Positions 20,530 through 30,939 of a stretch of DNA of 64,000 nt are shown in pieces. A model generated the notes under the pieces. That model was given only the letters and a program-made list of their open reading frames with translations. It searched no databases and was not told the DNA's origin. The translations under genes and the position numbers were made by a program. Source of the DNA: Armigeres subalbatus (taxonomy: Eukaryota > Arthropoda > Insecta > Diptera > Culicidae); NCBI RefSeq assembly GCF_024139115.2, contig NC_085141.1, forward strand, positions 180,613,047 through 180,677,046. The letters run 5' to 3'. Numbering within the stretch: position 1 is the first letter of the stretch; every line of letters begins with the position of its first letter.

Positions 20530-22215
20530 CTTTTGTAAATGTACAATGCACGTCCGGTTGCTTCTACATACTGAGGAGGTTTTCGATCTAACCGATTCGC
20601 TCTACTGAAACACCAAGCACCAAATTAATTATTTTATTTGTCCCGCGACGAGAAATAAAAGATAACGTACGCCCGGTGGCTTTAGATCGAGAAATTCGCT
20701 TTATCTAGCTGATGGCACAAATCTCCCAAAATTGAGGTGAACGTGCCCCAAGAGTCGACGTTCTGAATGTTAGTTTTGGGGAACCGAAAAACTCGCGATT
20801 TGGTCGAGTTTGGGAATACAATTATACAGTAGGACAGAAAAGGAATTTAGGGTGCTTAATTAATTACTATCTTTATCGAATCTAATCTTAATCTAATCTT
20901 CCCAACACTGCTTCAGTGGTGGTTAGAATTAACTTTGGTAGTGGTTATATCCATTGATGTCTTATGAGACTTGTAACTATAGGAACAGTTGCTCCACTAT
21001 AGGTACAAGGCAGTCAATTTTATGAAAGAAAACCATTGTTTTTTGATAGTTTTTCAAGCAAAATTTCGAGGTAAGTCAGATTTAACAGCACAGCACAACG
21101 CATCAACTGAAACCATCTTAATGTGTATAAATACGAAAAATTTAATTAACCTCACTACCTCCACTATTGGTGCTACCTTCCCTAATGGTACGACTTGATA
21201 TGCAAATAAAGTTACTCTAGACAATCAATAACTATTCTGACAGATTTTAGTTGTATAATTCCCAACTTTCACACTTGAACAGCCAATTCAATCGCAAAAA
21301 CGAATATCTAATCTCGTTGAACGGCAACCGATGATGGCTTTCATATTGCATTTTTTTTTTGTTTAATTTAATCTCGAGTAGCGAAAAAAAGCATCACATT
21401 TAATCGTCACTATGTCGTCAAGCACACGAAACGGTTGTTAACTCTTTCACAACTCAATTATTATGCTTCAGTGTCGTTGGGGTGTGTGCACGCAGCAAGA
21501 GTATCATCATTTCGTCGCTAACCCCACACGCGATGCTGTTCGATTTGAATTTTCCCGCCAAATGAAGCACTGTCGGGAGTACGAAACTAAAGGGGTGTGA
21601 AGTTTATTCTTTAACTCTTTCCAGCGGTAGCGCTTTAGCGCATTGATTCTAATCTGATAAATCAGTTTTTTTTCGGGTGAAATGCGCAAAAAACGGGGTA
21701 ACGCGATAAATTGTTTGACGATGTTTTAACAACTTTGAGTCGATTTTTTGCCGAACCACATTTGCATAGGCAGTGCAGAAAAAATGGGCCTTAAATTGGC
21801 TGTTTGATCGTTGCCGCCGTCACCACCACCGCAACGTAATCGAGTATGGATGGAAATTTGTTTGGAAAAATTATGATGACTTCTGGCATTGTTGGTTAAG
21901 TGGGTTGGTTTTTTGTCCAATTGTGATTCATGAACCGGTTGCGGTGTATTTTTTTCATGAAAACTACTAGAATAATTGACAGATCTGACAACCAACAATT
22001 AACCCTTTTTTAAGAGATGAAAAATAGTTCTATCGTTTGTTGCTGATGGAGTTCATGTTTAAAATTTTATCCTTTGAGATTGATAAAACCGAAATCATGT
22101 AGTTTTCGATCATTCAGTGAAATGAAATAAGGGCAAAATATCGATCTGTTGTATACTGACTGATTATCGATCTGTTAGATTAGATCAGTCAGTATCTAAA
22201 TATTTCTTAAACTGG
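20530..22215. other. No gene recognised
   Basis: AT-rich. A small palindrome with atactgactgat and atcagtcagtat occurs at about 22152-22197. Short open frames only. Confidence 0.45.
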
Positions 22216-22226
22216 AATAAATTTAA

Positions 22227-22442
22227 AAAAAGACATCAACACCGTCTTCGACCATAGGTCGTACAGACTGAACAATTAACCCTAGACAGGACACATATCA
22301 CTCATTGGACAGGTGAAGAATTGTTCGATCACGAAAAGTTTCCTCCTTACCGGTGTGGAAATCGAACCCACACTCCATAGCCCAAGCGTCTAGATGATTG
22401 ACGTCGCTAACCGCACGGCCACGAAGGCACTTGAGATTTGAC
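22227..22442 (-). mobile_element. tRNA-derived SINE (family A)
   Basis: Minus strand: gtgccttcgtggccgtgcgg then ttagcgacgtc (A-box region), and gtgggttcgatttccacacc (B box), then a tRNA-unrelated body ending gaccta(t)ggtcgaagacgg and an A-rich tail. aaatttaa at 22219-22226 and 22443-22450 may be the target duplication, but it is low complexity. Confidence 0.8.
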
Positions 22443-22444
22443 AA

Positions 22445-23580
22445 ATTTAAGCAAATTTTGTTAAGACTAGAGTTCTACAAGAGTGTTGAAGCGAAATAAC
22501 ATACCTGCGCAATTCTGCTGGTTTCATTTTATTTCATTTAAAGCAAAATAATAATAATAATAATAATCATATGTGGGATGCTGCGTTCGAATCTCATTCC
22601 GGTATGAGAACATCGAAAAAAGTAATTAGGAAAATGGGTTGTGTTGAAAATATTCTGAATCACATCATAAACACGCATGAACGATTTTGACTTTAAAAGC
22701 ACGAATAAAAAAAATGCACTGTTCAATTGTTTCCATTCGAAAGCAGAAAGATAGAACTTTCATATAAGATCGTGTCAATACTATTTCACTGATTTAAACC
22801 TATCTATACTGAATGATTTTATTCAGCCAATTTTTGTCTCAAATAACAAACACGCTCTGCAAATTCCTTAACTCATATGTTGGTCGGTTTTAATGACTTC
22901 GAACTGAAGACCTATTGGGAAAATCCGTTTATGTTCAGTATCTAACACGTTTAGAATGTCAATAATGAAAGTTCGGAGAAAAAAGATTTTCATCCAATCC
23001 AAAAACTTAACTTCACTTTGTGACAGTCTCAAAATAGAGATCATAAAAAAACTGAACGGAATACATATACAATCCTTTCCACTATCTTTTGGTGATTCCC
23101 ACGATCGTGACCTGGCTACAACTCGTTGGCCTTTAGTTCTTACTTCGTAGACGGTTCCGGTGCGATGGGACGTCAACCCCGGAAAGTTTAGCAAGAACCA
23201 AAAAAAAAAACTCGACGAGCACCAGTCTTAGGTGGTTTGAAAACGAAAGTGAAGGAATCCTTTTTCAGCACGAGAAAAAAACGTGCCGGGAAACCTGCTT
23301 GTGACGATTCTTCGTCTGGAGCGAATATGCAAATGGCACGCACAAAAAAAAAGGTAACCTAAATCTTCCGAGCATTAACAAAAAAATGTACTTCTCTTGC
23401 CTATTATGCATGTAATGCGCGCAACAGCGCAACTAGCTGAAAGGAAATCATATCAAATTATGTTGGCTATCTTCCTTTTTTTGTTGCGCACGTAGCCTGC
23501 ACGGCCGACAGTCTGCGATGTCCAGAAGCAGCGTTTAATGAGCCCAATGAAATTAATTTTGGCAATGGTTTTCCCGAATA
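22445..23580. other. No gene recognised
   Basis: (aat)n microsatellite at about 22546-22566; poly-A run near 23200. Open frames at 22868-23194 and elsewhere show no family resemblance. Confidence 0.45.
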
Positions 23581-23587
23581 AAAAAGT

Positions 23588-23989
23588 CCAATAGAATTAC
23601 AATAGAAATTATTGTAACAATACGATAACTTTAATTGTAATTACAATAAACTCTATTGTTGCTCACAATACAATAACAATTAAAAATATTGTTTGCCACC
23701 ATAAATCCTATTGTAAATGGCAGTTTTACAATAGAAATTAGGGGTTGTTAGTTACCGTAACAATAAAAAAATCGTAAATTTCTCGAACAAATTTTTGCAA
23801 TTACAATAGAATTTATTGTTATTCTATTGTCAACATTTTTCTGTCAATAGATTTTATTGTACGTTTATTGGAACAACAATAAGGCAATTTAACTGGTACA
23901 ATAGAAGAACAATATAATTGATTGTTCCTCAATAAAATGTATTGTAATTTAATGATATTTTAATGTAATTCTATTGTATTTTCTATTGG
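23588..23989. mobile_element. Palindrome-saturated MITE built from ACAATAG/CTATTGT
   Basis: Ends ccaatagaattacaatagaa and attctattgtattttctatt then gg are inverted. About 20 ATTGT or ACAAT words fill the 402-bp interior in both orientations. Confidence 0.75.
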
Positions 23990-24143
23990 GGTTGGTCGAA
24001 GGTGAATTTCAGCAGAGCGAATGCTAGGACATTTGGTCGAGTAGACGTTTGGTTACAATCTCTTTCTGTTTTAAAAACAATTTCTTATATTATTTTCAGT
24101 ATATTTTTTTTTCGTTGAAAAGAAATTTGACTGAATATAGCAA

Positions 24144-24424
24144 GAGGGGCCTATAACCTTAGCCGTGCGGTAAAAAGCGCGGCTACAAATCAAGGCCATG
24201 CTGTGGGTGGTTGGCTTTTATTCCTGGTCCGATCAAGGAAATTTTCGGATTGGAAATTTTCTCGACTTCCCTGAGCATAAAAGTATTATAGTGTTAGCCT
24301 CATGATATACGATTTCAGAGATTATAACTTGGCTTAGAATCGCAGTTAATAACTGTGGAGGTGCGTATTGAATACTGCGAGGCAGCATTGTCCCAGTGGG
24401 GATGTAATGCCAATAAGAAGAAGA
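24144..24424 (+). mobile_element. Feilai-type tRNA-SINE, full-length, diverged
   Basis: ccttagccgtgcggtaaaaa, then ctcgacttccctgagcataa, gttagcctcatgatatacga, and an (aag)n tail after gggatgtaatgccaat. The B-box region is mutated. atagcaa at 24137-24143 and 24425-24431 is the likely target duplication. Confidence 0.88.
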
Positions 24425-24429
24425 ATAGC

Positions 24430-26490
24430 AACATAAATTGGAAGACTCGATCGAATGGATGTTTCATCCAAGGAGTGCCATTAATAAGGAAATAAATTTA
24501 TACCCCATTTTAATATTCAAATGATTTGTTTTTTATACGTCAATATAAATTTACAGATCTTACGAACGAAATGATCCAGCTACTAGTTTTGCATTCTTGC
24601 TTTGCCCACCATAATGCATTTATTTAAAAAATCTTGCGCTGGAATTGAATCACAAAACAAATGTTGTTGTCTTTTATTCGATTATTTTGTCCATTTCCTC
24701 TTTGAATGTTCCGTTGTTGATATTGTTTATTAATCTTTTTGTAGTTTGACTTTATGATGAGAGAAATGCCGTGTACAAGACTCCATTATTATTTTATAAA
24801 CATGATGCAGGAAATTTAATTTGGCGTGTTATGGTTGTCTTCCCTATTTTCCAGAACAGTTGCTTCAAACGTAAATTCACTCCAAACTATCCCACGTTTT
24901 TATGACTAATCGAGCCTCCACGGAACATCTTCCAGTCACCTATATAAATATTCCTAAACTATAATAAAGGATATAACACCCAAGAACTCTTCCAACAAGC
25001 TCGGAACTACCAAAAAAATTGAAATTCCCACAGAATCTCATTTACATACGAAGATCATCATACAAATCCTCGGCAGCAAAAAAAGTAACCACTGAAAAAG
25101 TTGAAACAAAAAAAAACTGTCCTTCAAAGGTGTGCTCCGTGATCCCACCGATGGATGTATCACCGCGCACGATGCATATGCCTCGGAAAATTATACGTCA
25201 AGGATCCTTCTAATCTGCTTCTTCCACACAGTCGGCCGCCGAGCACGGATGATGATGCTCTCGCGTACAGACAAAACAAATAGTGGCAGCGCCTTCAACC
25301 CTTTCCCTGTGCCTTTCTTCCGGATCCCGACCGACGACGACGACGATGACGGCGGCGGTGACGACCGATGTTTCTTTGTTCCCGTAGGTAAGGGGTCAAC
25401 TGGTTTCTCTCACCCCTGGTGCTGCGTACCGGATAATGCGTTCTCGCGACTTGGCATGGCATTCAAATCATCGTCCTTGGAACGTAAAATTTGAATAATC
25501 AATCGCGGTGGCTTTTCGGGGTAGTTTTTTTTTGTCTTAAAGACACCGAACAAGATCGAGCGCCGCCGAGTGAGAGTTTTCTCGGGGCCATGGAGGAAGC
25601 ACCAGCCAGGTATCAACGAGGCTTACGACGGCGACGAGGTCATTGCAGATAATTTATGCATGCGGGATGAGCTTTTTTTTTGTCTTACTCGGGATTCCTC
25701 ACGTAATCAGTTACTCTTCACGGGAACTGGGAGAAAGATGCGTTCCTCATGTCGGAATGGGCATTTTTTTGTTCTGTAGTTTCGTGATGCTCACTGTTTG
25801 GCAGCTGTGCCTTCGTCTTGGGAACAACAGACGGACCAGAGAAAAAAAAAGTGGTTGAATACTGTGAATATCTAAACAATTTTTTTTCCTAAATCTGAGA
25901 TCTGTTCCTTGTGGCGTTTTCGGTGGCTGAATGCTGTAAGATTTTTTTTTCCGGGATGTGCTATTATGCTTCAGAGATCAATTTAGTTTCCCCGGCCGTT
26001 TATCACTTATCCTGAGAATAAACTGCTAGGTAGAGCAGAACTGAATGAAACCGATTAATAATATAGTTCGAAATTGCTTCGGATGATTTAAGAATTCTAT
26101 CACGCTATCTTGAAATGATGTGTTCGATAATCGATGCTTTCACGTATGGGAAACTAACGGTTCGACTTTCTTTTTTTGTGGGCAAATGTGGAAAATCAGC
26201 TTCTGTTGTTGGGTCCCGTTATGATGTTTAGTGATGCATAACATTAAAGTTTTTGAAATACAGAATTTTTGTTTTGTTTTTTTATCATTTCTTCATCAAG
26301 GATCAATCGATTTTGCTCGATCTCTTATTTGTCTTCACAATTCATTCACAATTTATTAGTAAATACTAATATTTCAACGTTCGATTTCGATGTGTACTAG
26401 CGGGCAGTATCTTAAACAAATTAAAATTACATTTACAGAATTGACCTTTTCCGTCAAAAACATTACCCCGTAATATTCTATCAGCCGATT
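24430..26490. other. Long stretch without a recognised gene
   Basis: 25.1-25.9 kb is GC-richer with several overlapping short open frames on both strands and a gacgacgacgacgatgac run near 25330. These frames contradict each other and show no family, so I call none. Confidence 0.45.
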
Positions 26491-26496
26491 CTTTGA

Positions 26497-26888
26497 TTAA
26501 TTTAAGGTCAACTTTCCCAAAGAACCTATATTTTTGACGCCTTTGACTATATTTTTGTTTTTCAAAAATTAAAACTGAAAATGTGCTGCAAGTGTGAAGC
26601 GGCCTAAAGACTTAGCCTGATGTTGACTCAAAATCTTGCACAGCACTCAATCGAATTTTTGTTTCAAATTTTAAAAATAGCTAAGGGGCGATTCAAATAT
26701 GACGTCCACCACTTTTTGGGATTTCTAGACCCCCCCCCTCTGTCACGCTTTTCTGTATACCTTGTACATGTACTGTCACAAAATCTTAGACCCCCTCCCC
26801 CCCTAAAACCTGTGACATCATTATTGAACGACCCTTAAAGGCGTAAAAAAATATAGGTTCTTTGGGACAGCTGACCTTAAACAAATTA
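26497..26888. mobile_element. Inverted-repeat element with a nested MITE
   Basis: Left arm ttaaggtcaactttcccaaa then gaacctata; right arm tataggttctttgggacagc then tgaccttaa (26502-26544 and 26837-26880). The right arm begins immediately after a nested MITE. Confidence 0.75.
26693..26836. mobile_element. 144-bp MITE nested in 26497-26888
   Basis: Left aaggggcgattcaaatatga then cgtc; right tgacatcattattgaacgac then cctta, imperfect inverted ends. Poly-C/pyrimidine blocks (gacccccccc, gaccccctcccccc) inside. Confidence 0.7.
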
Positions 26889-27489
26889 AATAATCTTTTG
26901 AACGAACAAAAACTTTTGGTGGGACAGGTCGATAAAATCAGCATATTAGTTGCTATTAGTTGCATTCTTAAAGACTTTTTGTAGTGATTTTCAGATTTGG
27001 TTCATTTTTCGAGACCATCAGTTGCACTTGAGTGAATCAACCCAACCTTCAACAAAATGAAAGATTTGCTTACAGAAAGAATTTCCAACAAGTCTTCTCA
27101 CATTGGCAACTTTTTCAGGGCTCCAACGTTTCTTAAGATGCGTCGAAATCAGGCGATTTTCGGTTTTAGATTCCGTTTTTTTAGATTTCGGTCAGGAAAT
27201 ATCTTTGAGAACTCTTTTCCCTAGAACAAAAATTGAACTTTCAAATAAGCAAAAACAAAAGATGTGTAACTTTCGATAAAGTGTTGTAAATTACGCGTAA
27301 AATATTCATAAAACATTAATATTTTCGAATTAAATTAGTAATTTTTAATATTAGAAATCTAGTAAAAAATTATATTTTCTTTATAAGAATAAACAAAAAA
27401 TCCGAGATAAGTCAAAAGCGGATAAGTTGCCCAATTGTTCACATATTTTTTCCCATAAAATTTTCATAAGCATATAATAAAAACCCAAC

Positions 27490-27885
27490 TTAATTCACCA
27501 AGTGGTGAAACTGCCTTTCTCGCGTTTAGCCAAGACACCAACCTTATATGGCGCTTACATAGTTTGATTCCATTTTCTTAATAACTTTTAAACGCAATGT
27601 TCGATCGTTATCAAATTCAATAGTGATCAACTAGGGTTTGTCCCCCGTCGAATGCAACTTGTTGCGAGAAAATCGGTTAAGAATTACTATATGAAAAAGT
27701 GGCTAATGTTTTTCGGTGCACACACACACACACATACACATGGACAGACAGACATTTGTTCAGTTTGAGGAGCTGAGTCGATTGGTATATAACATCATGG
27801 GTCTCCGAGACTTCTATAAAAAGTTCGGTTTTGGAGTGAAATGATAGCCTTTCGGTACAACTTTGTTGTACGAGAAAGGCAAAAA
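27490..27885 (+). repeat. Interspersed repeat with GAAACTGCCTTTCTCG start
   Basis: Starts ttcaccaagtggtgaaactg and ends tacgagaaaggcaaaa, giving inverted tgcctttctcg/cgagaaaggca. Includes a (CA)n tract at 27718-27740. Reverse-complement partial copies occur at 51320 and 52285. Confidence 0.7.
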
Positions 27886-27924
27886 GCATTATAAAAATCG
27901 AATAACTTTAACAAGTGAATTATA

Positions 27925-28670
27925 AAGAAGGTGAGAAGTGAGAAATAAGAATTGAGTAATAAGGAGTGCGAAGTGCCATGTGAGAAGTAAGAAGTGAGAA
28001 ATGACAAGTGAGGAGTGAGAAGCAAATAGTGAGATGTAAAAAGTGAGAATGTAAAGTGAGAAGTGAGAAACAGGAAATTTGAACTGAGAAGTGAAAAGTG
28101 AGAATTAGAGGTGAGATGTGATAAGTGAATGGTAAAAATTGAGAAGCGATTAAAAAGAAATGAGAAGTGCGAAGTGGGAAGAAGATGTGAGAAATGAGAA
28201 ATGAAAAGTAAGAATCGTGAAGAGTGAAGTGGAAAGTGAAAGAAATTGGAAATGTGAAGCGTGCAGTGAAAAATGAGAATGAGATATGAGAAATGAGATG
28301 TGATAGAAAGTGAAAAGTAAAAAACTTAGAAGTAAGAAGTGATTAAAAATAAATGAGCAGTGCAAAGTGGGAAGAGGATGTGAGAAATGAGAAACGAAAA
28401 GTGAGAATCGTGAAGAGTGAAGTGGAAAGCCAGAAATGAGAAATAATAAGTGAGAAGTATGAAGTGTAAAGTTAGAAATATAGAGTTTGAAGTAGTGAGT
28501 AGTCAATGATGAGCTGTGAAAGATGAAAATTATAATGTGAGAAGTGATATGTGAGAAAAGAGAAGTAAGAAGCAAGAACTGAGGGATAAGATGTGAGAAA
28601 TTAGGAGTGAGGTGTGAGAAGTCAAAAGTGAGAAGAAGGAATAGGAATAGGAATTTAAAAGTGAGAAAAA
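27925..28670 (+). repeat. Purine-rich GAGAAGTGA minisatellite
   Basis: About 740 bp of degenerate direct repeats of gtgagaagtgagaaa and similar, with almost all pyrimidines confined to T in GTG. The opposite strand gives a spurious 174-codon S/L/F/H-rich frame. Confidence 0.88.
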
Positions 28671-28741
28671 CCATCCTTCATTAAAAAAATATTCTTTGTT
28701 AAAAAAAATATTTTGAGCTTTTTAGTGGAATGTCTTCACTT

Positions 28742-28927
28742 GTCATAAGACGAGTTTGTACCTTCCCATTTAATTCCACCACTTGATTGTGCCTTGACAG
28801 ATATGTATTTCGACCTCAACACTGAAGACGACCTTAGTTGAGGTGAACTGCCCCTTACGAAATACGTATCTGTCAAGGTACAATCAAGTGGTGGAATTAA
28901 ATGGGAAGGTACAAACTCGTCTTACGA
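28742..28927. mobile_element. Foldback element (about 70-bp arms)
   Basis: Left arm gtcataagacgagtttgtac ... cttgacagatatgtatttcg; right arm cgaaatacgtatctgtcaag ... gtacaaactcgtcttacga. The loop holds a small cctcaacactg/gttgaggt inverted pair. Lies between purine-rich and pyrimidine-rich blocks. Confidence 0.85.
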
Positions 28928-28944
28928 TAAAGGAAATATTCTTT

Positions 28945-29130
28945 GTTTCTTTTGATTTCTTCATTCTTCCATCTACTTTTTTATTTTCAATCTTCTACCT
29001 TCTTTTTTTTCTTCGTTCTTCCTTCTCTCTTCATATTTTTTCTTTCTTCCTCCTTCTTTTTTCTTCCGCTAATTCCTCCAATTCACTCCTCCTCATTTCT
29101 CATTTCTCACTTCTCAAGTCTCGCTTCTCC
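28945..29130 (+). repeat. Pyrimidine-rich block
   Basis: ttcttc-rich sequence ending ctcatttctcacttctcaag, the complement of the repeat unit at 27925-28670. Confidence 0.7.
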
Positions 29131-29171
29131 CCGAGCAGCACACATATTGTAAACGTGGTTTTGTTACTTCT

Positions 29172-29309
29172 AGATCAACATTTGAAAAGGGTGTAACAGC
29201 CAAAATTTATTTCTTCTGATTCCTCGTCTACTTATATAGCTATGTATGCAGACGAAGAATCAAGAGGAATAAATTTTGGCTGTTACGCCCTTTTCAAATG
29301 TTGGTCAAG
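29172..29309. mobile_element. 138-bp foldback MITE
   Basis: agatcaacatttgaaaaggg then tgtaacagccaaaattta and its complement taaattttggctgttacgcc then cttttcaaatgttggtca surround a 20-bp loop; about 58-bp arms with few mismatches. Confidence 0.85.
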
Positions 29310-29389
29310 ACTTATCTATAACCAAAATCAGTCATATATTAGTTACTGTAACCAAATCGATCTAAATTGTGCTGCTAGGGTCGCTTCTC

Positions 29390-29490
29390 AATTGTCATCT
29401 CTCACGTCTCACTCACTAATACTTACTACTTATTTTTAATATAAAATTTCTCACTTTTCAATACTCACTTCTCACATTTCTCCACTGACT
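29390..29490 (+). repeat. Pyrimidine-rich CTCACTTCT repeat, left of a MITE
   Basis: catctctcacgtctcactca and acttctcacatttctcc; the array appears to resume at 29933 on the far side of a MITE. Confidence 0.65.
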
Positions 29491-29499
29491 TAGTTTGAC

Positions 29500-29924
29500 C
29501 TGAGACGAGACCTGCAAAGACGCTGCTTCTTTTCTCTTGTTTTGACACTTGTTCTTCTTTTCATCACAGTTGACCATCGAGTTTCAACTGTTTACTTGAC
29601 TGTTTCACCTAAGCCCCAGGTGGACCCTTCTGAGCACAATAAAAGTGTATCCAATTCACGAAATAGTTAATTCATTTTCATAAGGATTTTTATACCGGGA
29701 ACAAAACACAGGTTTATTACAGATTATTAACAAGCTAAACGGAAGGTTTGGAATACTCGTTAAAGTAAAAAAGTCTTGGTAAAACGAAAATGATGTGGAA
29801 TATTTTATTTGGGATACCAATACTTTCACTCAAAAAGCTGCTGGTTGCACCTGACAGCTCGTGACAGCAGTTGACTGGCAGCAGCTGAAGTTACATTTTT
29901 TTCTCTTTGCAGGTCTCGTCTCAG
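29500..29924. mobile_element. 425-bp hAT-type MITE, intact ends
   Basis: Perfect 20-bp inverted ends CTGAGACGAGACCTGCAAAG (29500-29519 and 29905-29924) with an identical 8-bp target duplication agtttgac (29492-29499 and 29925-29932). Eight-base duplications are typical of hAT. No transposase coding inside. Confidence 0.93.
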
Positions 29925-29932
29925 AGTTTGAC

Positions 29933-30070
29933 GATCTCACTTCTCACCACTCACTGCACTCTTCTTTTACTGCTCACTTGGGACAGCTCACTTCTCATTT
30001 CTGACCAATCATTTCTCACTTTTCCCTCCTAGCTTCTCACTTCACTCTTCTAATTTCTCCCTTCACACAC
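29933..30070 (+). repeat. Pyrimidine-rich CTCACTTCT repeat, right of the MITE
   Basis: gatctcacttctcaccactc through ctcccttcac; continues the motif of 29390-29490. Confidence 0.7.
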
Positions 30071-30084
30071 ATCATTAGGAAACA

Positions 30085-30160
30085 AATTACAACTTTTCGG
30101 TCAAATGGATTTTTCGGCCAAACGATCCTACATCTTTGAGCCTACAGTTCGATCTGGCCA
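30085..30160 (+). repeat. Fragment of the GGCC-A-A minisatellite
   Basis: cggtcaaatggatttttcgg then ccaaacgatcc and atctggccaa match the unit style of 49525-49855. Confidence 0.45.
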
Positions 30161-30653
30161 ATTTTGTATAGGAACAATGAGATAGGATTCTTCGTCGGAT
30201 GCAAAATGCTTTGTGTGTAATGTGTGTGTATATTTGCTCGGCAAATTGATTCTAGTTTCTGGAGGAAACATAAAACAAGATGAAAAGTCACGTCACAATG
30301 ACAAGCAAAAGGATTTTTTAACATCCCCTTCTGGAACATCTTAGGATGAGGATAGAAAACTAGAAAAAATATATGCTTCCGATGATTCCGGATTTATCAT
30401 ATTCGGACTTCCTTAAAATTGTGCAAAAGAAAACTCATTCTTCTTTTAGGTAGATTCCGATTTGCTAGCAACAAAAACTACAAAATAGGTATCTAGTTTC
30501 TATATTGTCTATTGAAAATTGGCATTTTTTCCTTTTATTTGAATAATGCATATGAATGAATGCAAACAAAAGAGAACTAATCGAAATATTGGGATCTAGG
30601 TATTTCCTGACAGTGCAATTTTGACTTCAAAAATTTGCATATCTTATTATTAT

Positions 30654-30718
30654 TATTTTTTAATGTCTTTATTAATGAGATTTTCAGCCCGCGGCTGGCT
30701 CATCTCAGAATATCTATC
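30654..30718 (-). mobile_element. 65-bp retroposed hairpin sequence with A tail
   Basis: Minus strand: gatgagccagccgcgggctg, aaaatctcattaataaagac, then attaaaaaata. Flanked by 14-bp tatcttattattat (30640-30653 and 30719-30732). Confidence 0.8.
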
Positions 30719-30751
30719 TATCTTATTATTATGCTAGCCTAAAAATAAAAA

Positions 30752-30936
30752 CTTCTTCTACCATTTTTGCATTCGTATATCATGAGGCTAACACGATAAT
30801 ACTTTCATGCTTAAGGAAGTCGAGACAATTTCCAAATCGAAAATAGCATAGACCGGCACCGGGAATCGAATTCAGCCACCCTCAGCATGGTCTTGCTTTA
30901 TAGCCGCGCATCTTACCGCTAGGCTAACGAGGGCCC
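30752..30936 (-). mobile_element. Feilai-type SINE with internal deletion
   Basis: gggccctcgttagcctagcg head, B box ggctgaattcgattcccgg (one substitution), body to gatatacgaatgcaaaaatg, then a direct jump to the agaagaag tail; roughly 110 bp of the 3' body are missing. Confidence 0.85.
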
Positions 30937-30939
30937 TTA

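Noticed and set aside
28150..28674. 174-codon minus-strand open frame
   Set aside because: It is the complement of the GAGAAGTGA minisatellite; the protein is only S, L, F, H and T and has no domain.
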